Source of the DNA: Pseudescherichia sp031998825
GTDB taxonomy: Bacteria > Pseudomonadota > Gammaproteobacteria > Enterobacterales > Enterobacteriaceae
Length of the DNA: 64,000 bases
Assembly: GCF_031998825.1 (NCBI RefSeq)
Contig: NZ_DAMACX010000020.1
Location: 1 to 64,000, forward strand
Reading direction: 5' to 3'
This document shows, piece after piece, positions 1 through 7,812 of the stretch (position 1 is its first letter; every line of letters starts with the position of its first letter). Both the position numbers and the translations under genes were made by a program. Under the pieces are notes generated by a model, which made no database searches, was not told the DNA's origin, and saw only the letters and a program-made list of their open reading frames with translations.

Positions 1-6
1 AAATAG

Positions 7-82
7 TGGTGCCCGGACTCGGAATCGAACCAAGGACACGGGGATTTTCAATCCCCTGCTCTACCGACTGAGCTATCCGGGC
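7..82 (-). tRNA. pheV: tRNA-Phe (anticodon GAA)
   Basis: Read on the minus strand this 76-base stretch starts GCCCGGATAGCTCAG and ends in an encoded CCA. It has the D-loop, a GAA anticodon flanked by the stem GGGGATT..AATCCCC, and the T-loop GGTTCGATTCC, matching enterobacterial tRNA-Phe throughout. The position next to yqgA and speC is that of pheV in E. coli. pheV is a frequent integration site for genomic islands; only six bases lie beyond its 3' end here, so the window does not show whether one is present. Confidence 0.97.
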
Positions 83-92
83 AACGGGGCGC

Positions 93-121
93 ATTAAAAC
101 CGATTCGCCTCGTGTCGTCAA
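93..121 (-). promoter_or_regulatory. pheV promoter
   Basis: On the minus strand a -35 box TTGACG (116-121) and a -10 box TTTAAT (93-98) are 17 bases apart and are followed by a G/C-rich discriminator (GCGCCCCG) just before the tRNA. A G/C-rich discriminator is typical of stable-RNA promoters under stringent control. Confidence 0.75.
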
Positions 122-187
122 CGAAATTTATCTAAATCGTTGCAGACTGCACAATCTATCACCACTTTGCCGTTTCTACACCCGTTT

Positions 188-904
188 TTAGGCAAAAAAG
201 GCGGTCCAAGCGGCGGAGAGGGGCATGGCGATAACCAGCGCGGGCAGCATATTGGCGACAGCGAACATCTTGATGCCGCAGATCCGCAGCCCGGTAGCCA
301 GCAGCAGGATCCCGCCGACGGCGGTAAAGTCACCCATCATTGCGGGCGTCGTCAGCGGCATCACCAGCGTGGCGCAGGCTCCAAGGCTGAGCTGAATAAG
401 CAGCATCGGCACAGAGATCGCCGCGACCGCAATGCCCAGCGAGGTGGCAAAAATGACGGCGGTAAAGAAATCGAGAAAGGCTTTGGCGATTAGGATGCTG
501 GCGTCGCCGGTCATGCCTTCGCGCATCGCGCCGAAAATCCCCGTGCCGCTGGCGCAGAACAGGATGATGATCGCGACCAGGCTCTGAATAAAGGTCTCAT
601 GGGCAGCAGGGGCATCCTGCTTGCTGCGGCGCTGCACCAGTCGACGCAGGCCGTTCACCGCACCGCCGATCCCGCGCTCGACGTAGCATATCTCGCCAAT
701 CAGCGTGCCGAGCAGCGTCGCCAACACCATCACCGGCAGGTTAATGCACTTCACCACCAGCAGAATACCAATGCCCAGCGAGCAGAGGCCAAAGATGGCG
801 GGCATGGAGGTACGCACCCGCTCCGGCAGCCGCTGGCTCAGCACGGCACCGATCGTCCCGCCAATCAGCACGGCGGCGGCATTTATAAAGGGTCCGGTTA
901 GCAC
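188..904 (-). CDS. yqgA: DUF554 integral membrane protein YqgA
   Basis: The 238-residue protein matches the DUF554 (YqgA) family along its whole length. It is very hydrophobic, with about six or seven membrane segments, and keeps the family start (GPFINA) and the conserved LGIGILLVVKC stretch. It is predicted to sit in the inner membrane; the function is not established. I place the start at a GTG at 904, because a clear AGGAG lies just upstream (912-916) and the length then fits the family; an in-frame extension to 1009 would add a non-conserved segment. It lies between pheV and speC, as in E. coli, and is transcribed divergently from speC. Confidence 0.9.
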   Translation of the reverse strand: MLTGPFINAAAVLIGGTIGAVLSQRLPERVRTSMPAIFGLCSLGIGILLVVKCINLPVMVLATLLGTLIGEICYVERGIGGAVNGLRRLVQRRSKQDAPAAHETFIQSLVAIIILFCASGTGIFGAMREGMTGDASILIAKAFLDFFTAVIFATSLGIAVAAISVPMLLIQLSLGACATLVMPLTTPAMMGDFTAVGGILLLATGLRICGIKMFAVANMLPALVIAMPLSAAWTAFFA

Positions 905-1063
905 GCTTTTTCTCCTGAAATATCGGTTTGCATAACTGCATAGTATGCCGCAAAAAAGTCGGATTTTACCCGCCGATTGTGGCTTGCGTGGGCATAGCAA
1001 AAGTGACATTATTGCGCGAAATTTCTCCGGTTACATCTCTTCTTTCAACAACAGGGCTGCTGG

Positions 1064-1156
1064 ATGACACATCAACTTGCTCGCCAGACGCATCGCATAA
1101 CTATGCGATCCTTCGCCCGGGATATTTACCCCCTAAACGGTTACTCTAGCTTATGA
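1064..1156 (+). CDS. 30-residue upstream ORF overlapping the speC start
   Basis: An ATG at 1064 with AGGG seven bases upstream (1053-1056) opens a 30-codon frame whose TGA (1154-1156) overlaps the speC ATG (1153) as ATGA. The predicted peptide begins MTHQLARQTHRITMR and has arginines at 7, 11, 15 and 19, an exact four-residue spacing. No good ribosome binding site precedes speC itself, so translation of speC may depend on this frame. The biosynthetic relative speF is known to be controlled by an ornithine-sensing leader peptide (SpeFL); this peptide is basic too, but I see no convincing alignment. That it is a regulatory leader is inference. Confidence 0.45.
   Translation: MTHQLARQTHRITMRSFARDIYPLNGYSSL
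1092..1109 (+). other. Hairpin inside the speC upstream ORF
   Basis: ATCGCAT and ATGCGAT form a perfect 7-bp inverted repeat around an AACT loop, within codons 10-16 of the upstream ORF. A ribosome translating that ORF would melt it. Any role is inference. Confidence 0.4.
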
Positions 1157-3291
1157 AAACAATGAAAATTGCCGCCGGCCGCGAGCTGGTCTCTGCGCTC
1201 TCCACGCACCGGGAAGTGGTGACGCTGGACAGTACGGACTTTACCGATGTGGCGGCAGTCGTCATTACGCGGGCGGAGAGCCAGAGCGGTATCCTTACGC
1301 TGCTCAAGCGCACCGGCTTTAACCTGCCGGTGTTTATGTTTGCCGATGAGCAGGCTGATACGCCCGCAGGCATCGACGCGGTGATTAACGGCAAAGAGCA
1401 GGCGATGCTGGAGCTGGAAGCCGCTGCCTGCCGCTATGAAGAGAACCTGCTGCCGCCGTTTTTCGACACACTGAGCCAGTATGTGGCGATGGATAACAGC
1501 ACCTTCGCCTGTCCGGGGCATCAGCATGGCGCGTTCTTTAAAAAGCATCCGGCGGGCCGCCAGTTCTTCGATTTCTTTGGCGAAAACGTCTTTCGCGCCG
1601 ATATGTGCAACGCCGACGTCAAGCTGGGGGATCTGCTGATCCATGAAGGCTCCGCCAAGCATGCGCAGAAATTTGCCGCCAAAGTGTTTAACGCCGACAA
1701 AACCTACTTCGTGCTCAACGGCACCTCGGCGGCCAATAAGGTGGTGACTAACGCCCTGCTGACGCGTGGTGACCTGGTGCTGTTCGATCGCAACAACCAT
1801 AAGTCAAACCACCATGGAGCGCTTATTCAGGCGGGGGCCACGCCGGTCTACCTGGAGGCGGCCCGTAACCCGTTCGGCTTTATTGGCGGGATCGATGCCC
1901 ACTGTTTCGATGAAACGTACCTTCGCGAGCAGATCCGCGCCGTTGCGCCGGAAAAAGCCGACGCCCCGCGTCCGTTCCGCCTGGCAGTGATCCAGCTCGG
2001 CACCTACGACGGCACGATCTACAATGCCCGCCAGGTGATCGATAAGATCGGCGCGCTGTGTGACTATGTGCTGTTCGACTCTGCGTGGGTGGGCTACGAG
2101 CAGTTTATCCCGATGATGGCGGACTGCTCACCGCTGCTGCTCGATCTTAACGAGAACGATCCGGGGATCTTCGTGACCCAATCGGTGCATAAGCAGCAGG
2201 CCGGTTTCTCCCAGACTTCGCAGATCCACAAAAAAGATAACCATCTGCGTGGCCAGGCGCGCTTCTGCCCGCATAAGCGGCTGAACAACGCTTTTATGCT
2301 TCATGCCTCCACCAGCCCGTTCTATCCGCTGTTCGCCGCCCTGGATGTGAACGCCAAAATTCACGAAGGGGAGAGCGGTCGTCGTCTGTGGGCCGAGTGC
2401 GTGGCGGTGGGCATTGAGGCGCGCAAGGCGATCATTGCCAACTGCAAGATGATCAAACCCTTTGTGCCGCCGGAGGTGGCGGGGCGTCCGTGGCAGGATC
2501 ATCCCACCCATGCCATCGCCAGCGAGCGCCGCTTCTTCAGCTTTGAGCCGGGCGCGGCGTGGCACGGCTTTGAGGGTTACGCCCGCGATCAGTACTTTGT
2601 CGATCCCTGCAAGCTGCTGCTGACCACGCCGGGCATCGATGCGGAAACCGGTGAGTACAGCGAGTTTGGTATTCCGGCTACGATTCTGGCCCACTATCTG
2701 CGTGAGAACGGCATCGTGCCGGAGAAGTGCGATCTCAACTCGATCCTCTTCCTGCTGACGCCCGCTGAAAGCGAAGAGAAGCTCAAACAGCTGGTAGCGA
2801 TGCTGGCGCAGTTTGAGCAGCATATTGAGGACGATACGCCGCTGGCCGATGTGCTGCCGACCATCTTCAATAAGTATCCAGTGCGCTACCGCGACTATAC
2901 CCTGCGCGAGCTGTGCCAGGAGATGCACGATCTCTACGTCAGCTTTGGCGTGAAGGATCTGCAGAAGGCGATGTTCCGCCAGCAGAGCCTGCCGTCGGTG
3001 GCGATGAATCCGCAGGATGCCAACAGCGAATTTATTCGCGGCAACGTGGAGCTGGTGCGCATCAGTGAGGCGGAGGGACGTATTGCCGCCGAAGGAGCGC
3101 TGCCGTATCCGCCGGGCGTGCTCTGCGTGGTGCCGGGTGAGATCTGGGGTGGGGCAGTGCAGCGCTATTTCCTGGCGCTGGAGGAGGGGGTCAACCTGCT
3201 GCCGGGCTTTTCGCCGGAGCTGCAGGGGGTCTATAGCGAAACCGACCCCGACGGGATTAAGCGTTTGTATGGGTACGTGTTAAAAGCGTAA
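1153..3291 (+). CDS. speC: Ornithine decarboxylase, constitutive
   Basis: SpeC removes the carboxyl group of ornithine to give putrescine, the first step of polyamine synthesis, in the cytoplasm. The 712-residue protein matches E. coli SpeC (711) from end to end, with the N-terminal wing domain, the large PLP domain and the C-terminal domain. The PLP lysine is in the SVHKQQ motif, at about Lys347. The start at 1153 fits the family N-terminus (MK.M.IAA) but has no recognisable Shine-Dalgarno sequence; it overlaps the stop of a short upstream ORF. Downstream, mltC converges with only 21 bases between them, so nupG, which separates the two in E. coli, is not here. Confidence 0.97.
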   Translation: MKTMKIAAGRELVSALSTHREVVTLDSTDFTDVAAVVITRAESQSGILTLLKRTGFNLPVFMFADEQADTPAGIDAVINGKEQAMLELEAAACRYEENLLPPFFDTLSQYVAMDNSTFACPGHQHGAFFKKHPAGRQFFDFFGENVFRADMCNADVKLGDLLIHEGSAKHAQKFAAKVFNADKTYFVLNGTSAANKVVTNALLTRGDLVLFDRNNHKSNHHGALIQAGATPVYLEAARNPFGFIGGIDAHCFDETYLREQIRAVAPEKADAPRPFRLAVIQLGTYDGTIYNARQVIDKIGALCDYVLFDSAWVGYEQFIPMMADCSPLLLDLNENDPGIFVTQSVHKQQAGFSQTSQIHKKDNHLRGQARFCPHKRLNNAFMLHASTSPFYPLFAALDVNAKIHEGESGRRLWAECVAVGIEARKAIIANCKMIKPFVPPEVAGRPWQDHPTHAIASERRFFSFEPGAAWHGFEGYARDQYFVDPCKLLLTTPGIDAETGEYSEFGIPATILAHYLRENGIVPEKCDLNSILFLLTPAESEEKLKQLVAMLAQFEQHIEDDTPLADVLPTIFNKYPVRYRDYTLRELCQEMHDLYVSFGVKDLQKAMFRQQSLPSVAMNPQDANSEFIRGNVELVRISEAEGRIAAEGALPYPPGVLCVVPGEIWGGAVQRYFLALEEGVNLLPGFSPELQGVYSETDPDGIKRLYGYVLKA

Positions 3292-3308
3292 CCGGGCATT
3301 GCCCGGTT
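3290..3308. terminator. speC/mltC convergent hairpin
   Basis: AACCGGGC and GCCCGGTT form an 8-bp stem with an ATT loop, overlapping the speC stop codon. The T run after it is poor, so termination may be weak or need other factors. It lies between two convergent genes. Confidence 0.55.
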
Positions 3309-3312
3309 GCGT

Positions 3313-4401
3313 TTAAATCCGTCCCCCGCGATACCCCTTCTGCGCCGTATTCACCTTGTAGAGGTAGCGGCGCGACTCTGCCGACGGGTGGCGGGTGGTG
3401 AGCGTCTCATACACATCGCCCGGCGACATGTTGTTGATGATGTTCGCCGCCTGCACCTTGTCATTAGAGAAGACCCGCAGCACGCTGCCTGCACCGCCGT
3501 TATAGGCGGTGATCACCGCGTAGCGGCGTGAGGTCGGGTTGCTGATGCCGGAGAGGTAGACGTTGCTCAGCATCGCCAGATAGGCGGTGCCGGTATCGAT
3601 ATTGCTGGCGGGATCGAACAGGAAGCCGCGGTCCGGCATGCCGGAACGTCCCTGCGCCCGGAACACATCCTTCCCGGCACTGTGCTGCACCACCTGCATC
3701 AGGCCCAGCGCATCAGAGCGGCTGACCGCATAGGGGTTAAACGAGGATTCGGTCTGCATAATCGCCAGGATCAGCGACTCGTCCACGCCATACTTACGTG
3801 CCGACTGGCGCACCATGCCCACGTACTTATGCGCACGCTTGTCGAGGTGGTTCGCTACCAGGTTGATGGTCACGCTGTAGATGATCTTCAGGCCGTTGGT
3901 GCGGCTCTTCATCTGGTTTTGCAGCAGGTAGTCGGCATACTTCTCGGCGCGCCACTGCCAGCGGATCGCCTCGCCGTTGTTATCCACCACCTGGCCATAA
4001 AGGAACGGTTGCTTAGAGATCTGGATATCATCAACGTCGGAATAGAGATCGATAGATCCGGGATCGTCGCCCATCAGCAGGGTTTTGATAATCGCCTGGC
4101 GCAGGTGCGCCGCTGGCTCGGTACCGGCAATGGTCTCGATGGTGATCGTACCGGCATCAAAGTTGATGTGGCTACGGGTCTGGTACTGGTCGGTATACTT
4201 AACGTAGTCCTTGGGACCGGCAATCAGGACTTCGTTAAAACCCCAGATGTTTTCGATGTTATGGGCAAACTGACCCATCAGGATATCAAAACCGTTGGTG
4301 TCCTTTACCCAGGCTTCGTTATAGCTATCGCCCTTTTTATTGGAACTGGAACACGAGATGAGCAACGGCGCAATAAGGGCTAGCGCTAAATATTTTTTCA
4401 T
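3313..4401 (-). CDS. mltC: Membrane-bound lytic murein transglycosylase C
   Basis: MltC cleaves glycan strands of peptidoglycan, leaving 1,6-anhydro ends, and is anchored to the inner face of the outer membrane. A lipoprotein signal ends in LISC, with the lipidated cysteine at residue 17. A C-terminal SLT domain (about 195-350) carries the catalytic glutamate in IMQTESSFNP (Glu218) and the GLMQV and AYNGG motifs. Length (362 residues) agrees with E. coli MltC (359). Two ATGs lie in tandem; the second (4401) gives the usual MKKYLALA start. It follows mutY and yggX on the same strand, but a hairpin with a T run separates it from yggX. Confidence 0.96.
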   Translation of the reverse strand: MKKYLALALIAPLLISCSSSNKKGDSYNEAWVKDTNGFDILMGQFAHNIENIWGFNEVLIAGPKDYVKYTDQYQTRSHINFDAGTITIETIAGTEPAAHLRQAIIKTLLMGDDPGSIDLYSDVDDIQISKQPFLYGQVVDNNGEAIRWQWRAEKYADYLLQNQMKSRTNGLKIIYSVTINLVANHLDKRAHKYVGMVRQSARKYGVDESLILAIMQTESSFNPYAVSRSDALGLMQVVQHSAGKDVFRAQGRSGMPDRGFLFDPASNIDTGTAYLAMLSNVYLSGISNPTSRRYAVITAYNGGAGSVLRVFSNDKVQAANIINNMSPGDVYETLTTRHPSAESRRYLYKVNTAQKGYRGGRI

Positions 4402-4441
4402 CATTCCTGGATGTATGTTGTGTTAAGTCGTTATTCTTTCC

Positions 4442-4462
4442 AAAAAAAGGGCCGAGGCCCTT
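4442..4462 (-). terminator. Terminator after yggX
   Basis: On the minus strand AAGGGCC and GGCCCTT form a tight stem followed by a run of Ts (the As at 4442-4448). The stem begins in the yggX stop codon, so most mutY-yggX transcripts should end before mltC. Confidence 0.8.
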
Positions 4463-4730
4463 AATCTTGTGGCTTATAGCCTTCGATGTGCACGTCTTTC
4501 CCTTCGAACAGGAAGTTGACCATCTCCTCTTCCAGCAGCTTGCGGTGTTCTACGTTCATCATGTTGAGCTTCTTCTCATTAATGAGCATGGTCTGCTTCT
4601 GCTGCCACTGGGACCAGGCTTCTTTGGAGATCTCGTTGTAGATCCGCTTGCCCAGATCGCCCGGATAGAGCTGGAAATCCTGGCCTTCCGCTTCGCGGCC
4701 CAGGAAGGTACAAAAAATAGTTCTGCTCAT
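4461..4730 (-). CDS. yggX: Fe(2+)-trafficking protein YggX
   Basis: A small (89-residue) cytoplasmic protein linked to iron handling and to protection of Fe-S clusters from oxidative damage. It matches E. coli YggX nearly throughout (MSRTIFCTFL start, LYPG.LGKRIYNEISKEAW core) and keeps Cys7. The ATG at 4730 is preceded by GAGGAG; an in-frame GTG two codons upstream is less likely. It lies 25 bases after mutY, whose product has a [4Fe-4S] cluster, and this pairing is conserved in enterobacteria. The C-terminus is two residues shorter than in E. coli. Confidence 0.95.
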   Translation of the reverse strand: MSRTIFCTFLGREAEGQDFQLYPGDLGKRIYNEISKEAWSQWQQKQTMLINEKKLNMMNVEHRKLLEEEMVNFLFEGKDVHIEGYKPQD

Positions 4731-4755
4731 GGTCACTCCTCGTGATGTCGCGGCG

Positions 4756-5808
4756 CTAAACGGGTGCGCCCGCGCGTAATTGTTGTAACAGGCGCTCTAC
4801 TGGCGCGGCCAGGCCCACCGACGGCGGCTGGGCTAAGTTATACCAGAGACCTGTTCCCTCATCCATGCATGACGTGAAGGAGGACACGGGAAGCCACATC
4901 GGCACAATATCCAGATGGAAATGGCTGAATGTATGGCGAAATCCGTTCAGCTCGGTAAGAGTATCGGCCTGAATCTGCCGTTGCGCCAGCCAGTCACGCA
5001 GGGCCGCTTCATCGCTAAACTGCGGGAAGCAGTAGAGGCCGCCCCACAGGCCGCTCGGCGGACGGCGCTCAAGCCAGACCGTCTCGCCGTGCTGCATCAG
5101 CAGCAGAAAACCGGTGCGCTCCGGCAGCGTCTGCTTCGGCTTTTTGCCCGGATACTGCGCCCAGCTTTCGTTGGCATAGGCGATACAGCCATTGTTCAGC
5201 GGGCAGAGCGTACATTTTGGCTTCGAGCGGGTACAGACCGTTGCGCCCAGATCCATCATCGCCTGGTTAAACTGCGCCACCCCCTCGGCGGGCGTCACGT
5301 TCTCACTGATCTCCCACAGGCGCTTCTCCACCTCTTTGCGGCCCGGCCAGCCGTCAACGGCGTAGCAGCGGGCCAGCACGCGCTTCACGTTACCATCAAG
5401 AATAGGAAAGTGTTTGCCGAGCGCAAGGGAGAGCACCGCCCCCGCCGTTGAGCGGCCAACGCCGGGCAGAGCGGCAACCTCATCAAAGGTTTGGGGAAAC
5501 ACGCCGCCGTGCTGGTCTGCCACCTGCTGCGCGGCCTTGTGCAGGTTGCGCGCCCGGGCGTAGTAGCCCAGCCCGGTCCACAGATGCAGAACCTCGTCGA
5601 TAGGCGCACGAGCCAGATCGGTGACGGTGGGGAAGCGCGCCATAAAGCGCTCAAAGTAGGGGATAACCGTCGCCACCTGCGTTTGTTGCAACATCACCTC
5701 AGAGAGCCATACTTTGTAGGGCGTTTTTTCAATTTGCCAGGGCAGGGTTTTGCGCCCGAATTTGTCGTACCACTCCAGCACCTGGGCTGAAAACTGAGAC
5801 GCGTGCAT
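4756..5808 (-). CDS. mutY: Adenine DNA glycosylase
   Basis: MutY removes adenine mispaired with 8-oxoguanine in DNA and so prevents G:C to T:A changes. The 350-residue protein has the helix-hairpin-helix motif LPGVGRSTAG (114-123), the catalytic Asp138 (FPILDGN) and Glu37 (LSEVMLQQTQ), and the iron-sulfur loop C192-x6-C199-x2-C202-x5-C208. The C-terminal NUDIX-like domain that recognises 8-oxoG ends exactly as in E. coli. The start at 5808 fits the family; an open frame extends 51 codons further upstream but is not conserved. It works with MutT, encoded at 59257 in this window, against the same lesion. It is divergent from trmB. Confidence 0.97.
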   Translation of the reverse strand: MHASQFSAQVLEWYDKFGRKTLPWQIEKTPYKVWLSEVMLQQTQVATVIPYFERFMARFPTVTDLARAPIDEVLHLWTGLGYYARARNLHKAAQQVADQHGGVFPQTFDEVAALPGVGRSTAGAVLSLALGKHFPILDGNVKRVLARCYAVDGWPGRKEVEKRLWEISENVTPAEGVAQFNQAMMDLGATVCTRSKPKCTLCPLNNGCIAYANESWAQYPGKKPKQTLPERTGFLLLMQHGETVWLERRPPSGLWGGLYCFPQFSDEAALRDWLAQRQIQADTLTELNGFRHTFSHFHLDIVPMWLPVSSFTSCMDEGTGLWYNLAQPPSVGLAAPVERLLQQLRAGAPV

Positions 5809-5963
5809 GGTCAAAGCAGGAGTTCCGAATTGCATGATTAAGGGGCCAGATTGCAGCACAGCGGCACCGGGCTGTAAACCGGAACTTTCCGGTGCTTGCA
5901 TCCGGCTATTAACTTTGGATAATGCCCGTTTCCCGAACACTCTCACAAGCAGACTAGACACCT

Positions 5964-6683
5964 ATGAACAACGACGTCATTTCACCCGAATTTGATGAAA
6001 ACGGTCGCCCGCTGCGCCGTATTCGCAGCTTCGTCCGCCGCCAGGGCCGTCTGACCAAGGGGCAGCAGCACGCGCTGGATAACTTTTGGCCGGTGATGGG
6101 CGTTGAGTTTAGCGAGCAGCCGCTGGATTTCACCGCGCTGTTTGGCCGCGATGCGCCGGTGACCCTGGAGATTGGTTTTGGTATGGGCGCCTCGCTGGTG
6201 GCGATGGCAAAAGCCAGGCCGGAGCAGAACTTCCTTGGTATTGAGGTTCATTCGCCAGGCGTAGGGGCATGCCTTGCCACGGCCCACGAAGAGGGCGTGG
6301 AGAACCTGCGCGTGATGTGTCACGACGCGGTGGAAGTGCTGCACAAGATGATCCCCGACAACTCGCTGAACATGGTGCAGCTCTTTTTCCCCGACCCGTG
6401 GCATAAAGCGCGCCATAATAAACGCCGTATCGTGCAGACAACGTTTGCCGAACTGGTAAAAGGCAAGCTGAAGCTGGGCGGCGTATTCCATATGGCCACC
6501 GACTGGGAAGCCTACGCCGAGCATATGCTGGAAGTGATGTCCGCTATCGACGGATATAAAAACCGCTCTGAGAGCGGCGACTATGTACCGCGCCCGGAGA
6601 CGCGCCCGGTAACCAAATTTGAACAGCGTGGCCATCGTCTTGGTCACGGCGTATGGGACTTAATGTTCGAGAGGGTAAAATAA
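5964..6683 (+). CDS. trmB: tRNA (guanine-N7)-methyltransferase
   Basis: TrmB makes m7G at position 46 in the variable loop of tRNAs, using S-adenosylmethionine. The 239-residue protein is the same length as E. coli TrmB and has the SAM-binding motif EIGFGMG and the family signature FFPDPWHKARHNKRR. The ATG at 5964 matches the family start. It is divergent from mutY with about 155 bases between the start codons, and its TAA overlaps the yggL ATG (TAATG), so trmB and yggL are almost certainly co-transcribed and translationally coupled. Confidence 0.97.
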   Translation: MNNDVISPEFDENGRPLRRIRSFVRRQGRLTKGQQHALDNFWPVMGVEFSEQPLDFTALFGRDAPVTLEIGFGMGASLVAMAKARPEQNFLGIEVHSPGVGACLATAHEEGVENLRVMCHDAVEVLHKMIPDNSLNMVQLFFPDPWHKARHNKRRIVQTTFAELVKGKLKLGGVFHMATDWEAYAEHMLEVMSAIDGYKNRSESGDYVPRPETRPVTKFEQRGHRLGHGVWDLMFERVK

Positions 6684-7009
6684 TGGCAACAAACCGTAGC
6701 CGTCGTCTGCGTAAGAAGTTACATATTGATGAGTTCCAGGAGCTGGGCTTTTCCGTTGCCTGGCGCTTCCCGGAGGGCACCTCTGAGGAGCAGATCGACC
6801 AGACGGTTGATGCCTTCATCAATGAGGTGATTGAGCCAAACAAGCTGGCGTTTGACGGCAGTGGCTACCTGGTCTGGGAAGGGCTGATCTGCAAGCAGGA
6901 GATCGGCAAGTGCACTGAAGAGCATCAGGCTATCGTGCGTAAGTGGCTGGAAGGCCGCGGCTTTGAAGATGTACGCATCAGCGAACTTTTTGACGTCTGG
7001 TGGGACTAA
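6683..7009 (+). CDS. yggL: DUF469 family protein YggL
   Basis: A 108-residue protein of the DUF469 (YggL) family, a highly charged N-terminus (RSRRLRKKL) followed by a small acidic fold with conserved tryptophans (SVAWRFPEG, SGYLVWEG, FDVWWD). E. coli YggL has been linked to the 50S ribosomal subunit; nothing in this sequence proves that. The start at 6683 overlaps the trmB stop and gives the family N-terminus MATNRSRRLRKKL. It forms a conserved block with trmB and yggN. Confidence 0.93.
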   Translation: MATNRSRRLRKKLHIDEFQELGFSVAWRFPEGTSEEQIDQTVDAFINEVIEPNKLAFDGSGYLVWEGLICKQEIGKCTEEHQAIVRKWLEGRGFEDVRISELFDVWWD

Positions 7010-7067
7010 GTCACTATCGGGGCTGGCGATTGCCGGCCCGTTTTGTCTCTAGAGGACAGGAGTTTTT

Positions 7068-7787
7068 ATGATGCGCAAAGCGCTGCTGGCTGTGGCACTC
7101 ACGGCAACCGCCTTTACCGCCCAGGCAGAATACAAATGTAGCGTGAACCCGCGTGACGACGTGATCCTTAACCCGCAGACCGTACAGGTGGTGGGTGAGA
7201 ACGGCAATCTGGTGATGACGCCAGACGGCAACGTCATGTTCAACGGCAAGCAGTATAGCCTTAGCGCGGCCCAGCGCGAGCAGGCGAAAGATTATCAGGC
7301 CGATCTGCGCAGCGCGCTGCCGTGGATCGACGAGGGCGCGCGTAGCCGCGTCGAGAAAGGCCGCGTGGCGCTGGATAAGATCATCGCCCAGGAAGTAGGT
7401 CAGAGCAGCAACATGCGCGGGCGCTTAACCAAGCTCGACGCGCAGCTGAAAGAGCAGATGAATCGCATTCTGGAGCATCGCAGCGACGGCCTCGCTTTTC
7501 ACTATAAGGCGATTGATGAGGTTCGTGCCAACGGCCAACAGCTGGTGAACCAGGCGATGGGCGGCATCCTGCAGGACAGCATCAACGAGATGGGTGCCCA
7601 GGCAGTACTGAAGGGCGGCGGTAATCCGTTACAGAGCGTGATGGGCAGCCTCGGCGGCCTGCAAACTGCGATTCAAAGCGAGTGGAAAAATCAGGAAGCG
7701 GACTTCGAGCAGTTTGGCAAGGCGGTGTGCAGCCGCGTTATCTCCCTCGAAGAGAGCCGCAAGACGCTGGTGAGCGGGCTGAAGTAA
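7068..7787 (+). CDS. yggN: DUF2884 exported protein YggN
   Basis: A 239-residue protein of the DUF2884 family, the same length as E. coli YggN. A signal peptide (residues 1-20, ending AQA) suggests export to the periplasm. Two cysteines remain in the mature part (KCSV near the N-terminus, AVCSRV near the C-terminus), which may pair. The rest is mainly helical and charged. The function is unknown. An AGGAG five bases before the ATG at 7068 supports the start. Its next neighbour is rluA, not the yggM/ansB region that follows it in E. coli. Confidence 0.93.
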   Translation: MMRKALLAVALTATAFTAQAEYKCSVNPRDDVILNPQTVQVVGENGNLVMTPDGNVMFNGKQYSLSAAQREQAKDYQADLRSALPWIDEGARSRVEKGRVALDKIIAQEVGQSSNMRGRLTKLDAQLKEQMNRILEHRSDGLAFHYKAIDEVRANGQQLVNQAMGGILQDSINEMGAQAVLKGGGNPLQSVMGSLGGLQTAIQSEWKNQEADFEQFGKAVCSRVISLEESRKTLVSGLK

Positions 7788-7796
7788 CGCCCGCCC

Positions 7797-7812
7797 GCAG
7801 GCAAACGCCTGC
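7797..7812. terminator. Hairpin at the yggN/rluA junction
   Basis: GCAGGC and GCCTGC pair around an AAAC loop between the convergent genes yggN and rluA. Flanking CGCCCGC (about 7788-7797) and a GCGGGCG inside the rluA end (7822-7828) could extend it. There is no T run, so efficient intrinsic termination is doubtful. It lies at a gene-order breakpoint relative to E. coli. Confidence 0.45.
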
